Positions 63,337-64,000 of a stretch of DNA of 64,000 nt are shown piece after piece. The notes under the pieces were generated by a model. The model had not been told where the DNA came from and did not search any database. It saw only the letters and a program-made list of their open reading frames with translations. How positions within the stretch are numbered: position 1 is the stretch's first letter; each line of letters opens with the position of its first letter. Source of the DNA: Propionibacteriaceae bacterium (GTDB lineage: Bacteria > Actinomycetota > Actinomycetes > Propionibacteriales > Propionibacteriaceae); NCBI GenBank assembly GCA_016717345.1, contig JADKFR010000004.1, positions 186,001 to 250,000 on the forward strand, written 5' to 3'. Position numbers and translations under genes: made by a program.

Positions 63337-64000
63337 TGGCCCTTCTGGAGATCGCTTCCCCGACGTTCGAGTGGCTGGAGCTCGCCCCCGTCCTCCTCGT
63401 CCTCGCCGGCGGCTGCCTCGGGGTGCTGGTCGAAGCCCTGTTCCCGCGCGCGTGGCGTTTCACCGCGCAGGTAGCCGTCATCGAGTTGACCGTCCTGGCA
63501 GCCTTCGTGGTGTTGGTGGCGAACTACCGGGCCCACCGGTCCGGCATCCTGGCCATGGGCTCGATCGCCCTGGACGGCCCCACCTACATCATGTGGGGAT
63601 CGCTGCTGATCTTCGGTCTGCTCGGCATGCTGGTGTTCTCGGAGCGTCACCTCGACAACGGCGCCTCGGTGTTCACCCCGGCCGCCTCGTCCATCCCGGG
63701 CAGTGTCCATGAGGCTGAAGCCCTCACAGCCCGACTGGAACACTCCGAGGTCTTCCCCTTGGCCCTGTTCTCGCTGGCGGGAATGATGGTCTTCCTGGCA
63801 GCCACCGACCTGCTGACCATGTTCGTCGGCCTCGAGGTCATGTCGTTGCCGCTCTACCTGCTCAGTGCCATGGCCCGGCGTCGCCGGCTGCTGAGCCAGG
63901 AGGCAGCCCTGAAGTACTTCCTGCTCGGAGCCTTCTCCTCGGCCTTCTTCTTGTTCGGGATGGCCCTCCTGTACGGCTACGCCGGTTCCTTCGACCTCAA
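63336..64000 (+). CDS. nuoN: NADH-quinone oxidoreductase subunit N (runs off the window end)
   Basis: The first 221 residues of the third antiporter-like subunit. It has helices LAPVLLVLAGGCLGVLVEAL and MWGSLLIFGLLGMLVFSERH, then LTMFVGLEVMSLPLYLLSAM with the conserved Glu and EAALKYFLLGAFSSAFFLFG. ATG 63336 overlaps the nuoM stop by one base (TGATG), with AAGGAGG upstream. The gene continues beyond base 64000. Confidence 0.94.
   Translation, partial: MALLEIASPTFEWLELAPVLLVLAGGCLGVLVEALFPRAWRFTAQVAVIELTVLAAFVVLVANYRAHRSGILAMGSIALDGPTYIMWGSLLIFGLLGMLVFSERHLDNGASVFTPAASSIPGSVHEAEALTARLEHSEVFPLALFSLAGMMVFLAATDLLTMFVGLEVMSLPLYLLSAMARRRRLLSQEAALKYFLLGAFSSAFFLFGMALLYGYAGSFDL

Overview
The window is chromosomal DNA from a strongly GC-rich bacterium, almost certainly an actinomycete. 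Supporting signs are heavy G/C at third codon positions, many GTG starts, ATGA/GTGA gene overlaps, several candidate leaderless promoters, a menaquinone pathway with the MenJ reductase, an IolC/Cgl0159/GntR inositol block like that of Corynebacterium, a VIT1-type transporter and a full-length NuoA-N operon. The family is less certain; the gene mix looks like Propionibacteriales, which is inference only. No rRNA, tRNA, CRISPR array, prophage or insertion sequence was seen.

Layout. 1-1.8 kb: the 3' end of a DHA2-type efflux pump (one-base frameshift near its end), its TetR-like neighbour, an HsmA-family membrane protein and the remnant of a flavoprotein. 1.86-10.1 kb: a two-domain VOC protein, the SbcCD nuclease, an FAD oxidoreductase and a secreted DUF218/Ig-like protein. 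10.1-18.3 kb: mostly minus strand, with DUF427, the AmmeMemoRadiSam cassette (amrB-amrA-amrS), a VIT-family transporter, a frameshifted Gfo/Idh/MocA oxidoreductase, an aldo/keto reductase, a lipoprotein (plus strand) and a K+ channel/RCK protein. 18.4-28.4 kb: an MFS pump and TetR repressor with a clear palindromic operator, an amidohydrolase, a semialdehyde dehydrogenase, alanine dehydrogenase, an FMN riboswitch driving a RibXY-type importer, a dCMP deaminase, a lytic-transglycosylase-like protein and a small PLDc_N membrane protein.

28.4-33.0 kb is a menaquinone operon, menE-menA-menC-menD. 33.1-36.5 kb is an inositol-related block: transaldolase, iolD, Cgl0159, iolC and a GntR regulator. 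A sharp junction at about 34,315 fuses the first 28 codons of iolD head-on to a truncated Cgl0159 gene, so neither gene is complete. 37.0-39.4 kb holds a TM0106-type nuclease coupled to menG. 39.4-40.2 kb is a non-coding repeat array (28-bp and 160-bp units). 40.2-46.8 kb holds an ABC ATPase/DUF6297 permease pair, a crotonase-fold protein and a large SWIM/SNF2 helicase. 46.8 kb to the end: menF, divergent from menJ, which leads straight into nuoABCDEFGHIJKLM and the start of nuoN.

Functionally the window is rich in respiratory genes. menE/A/C/D, menF, menG and menJ make and modify menaquinone, and the nuo operon encodes the NADH dehydrogenase that reduces it. menB and menH are not here. Five single-base indels (in the MFS gene, the Gfo/Idh/MocA gene, nuoC twice and nuoG) break otherwise conserved reading frames. 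Because complex I genes are among them, sequencing or assembly error is the simplest explanation, and the same caution applies to the iolD/Cgl0159 junction.
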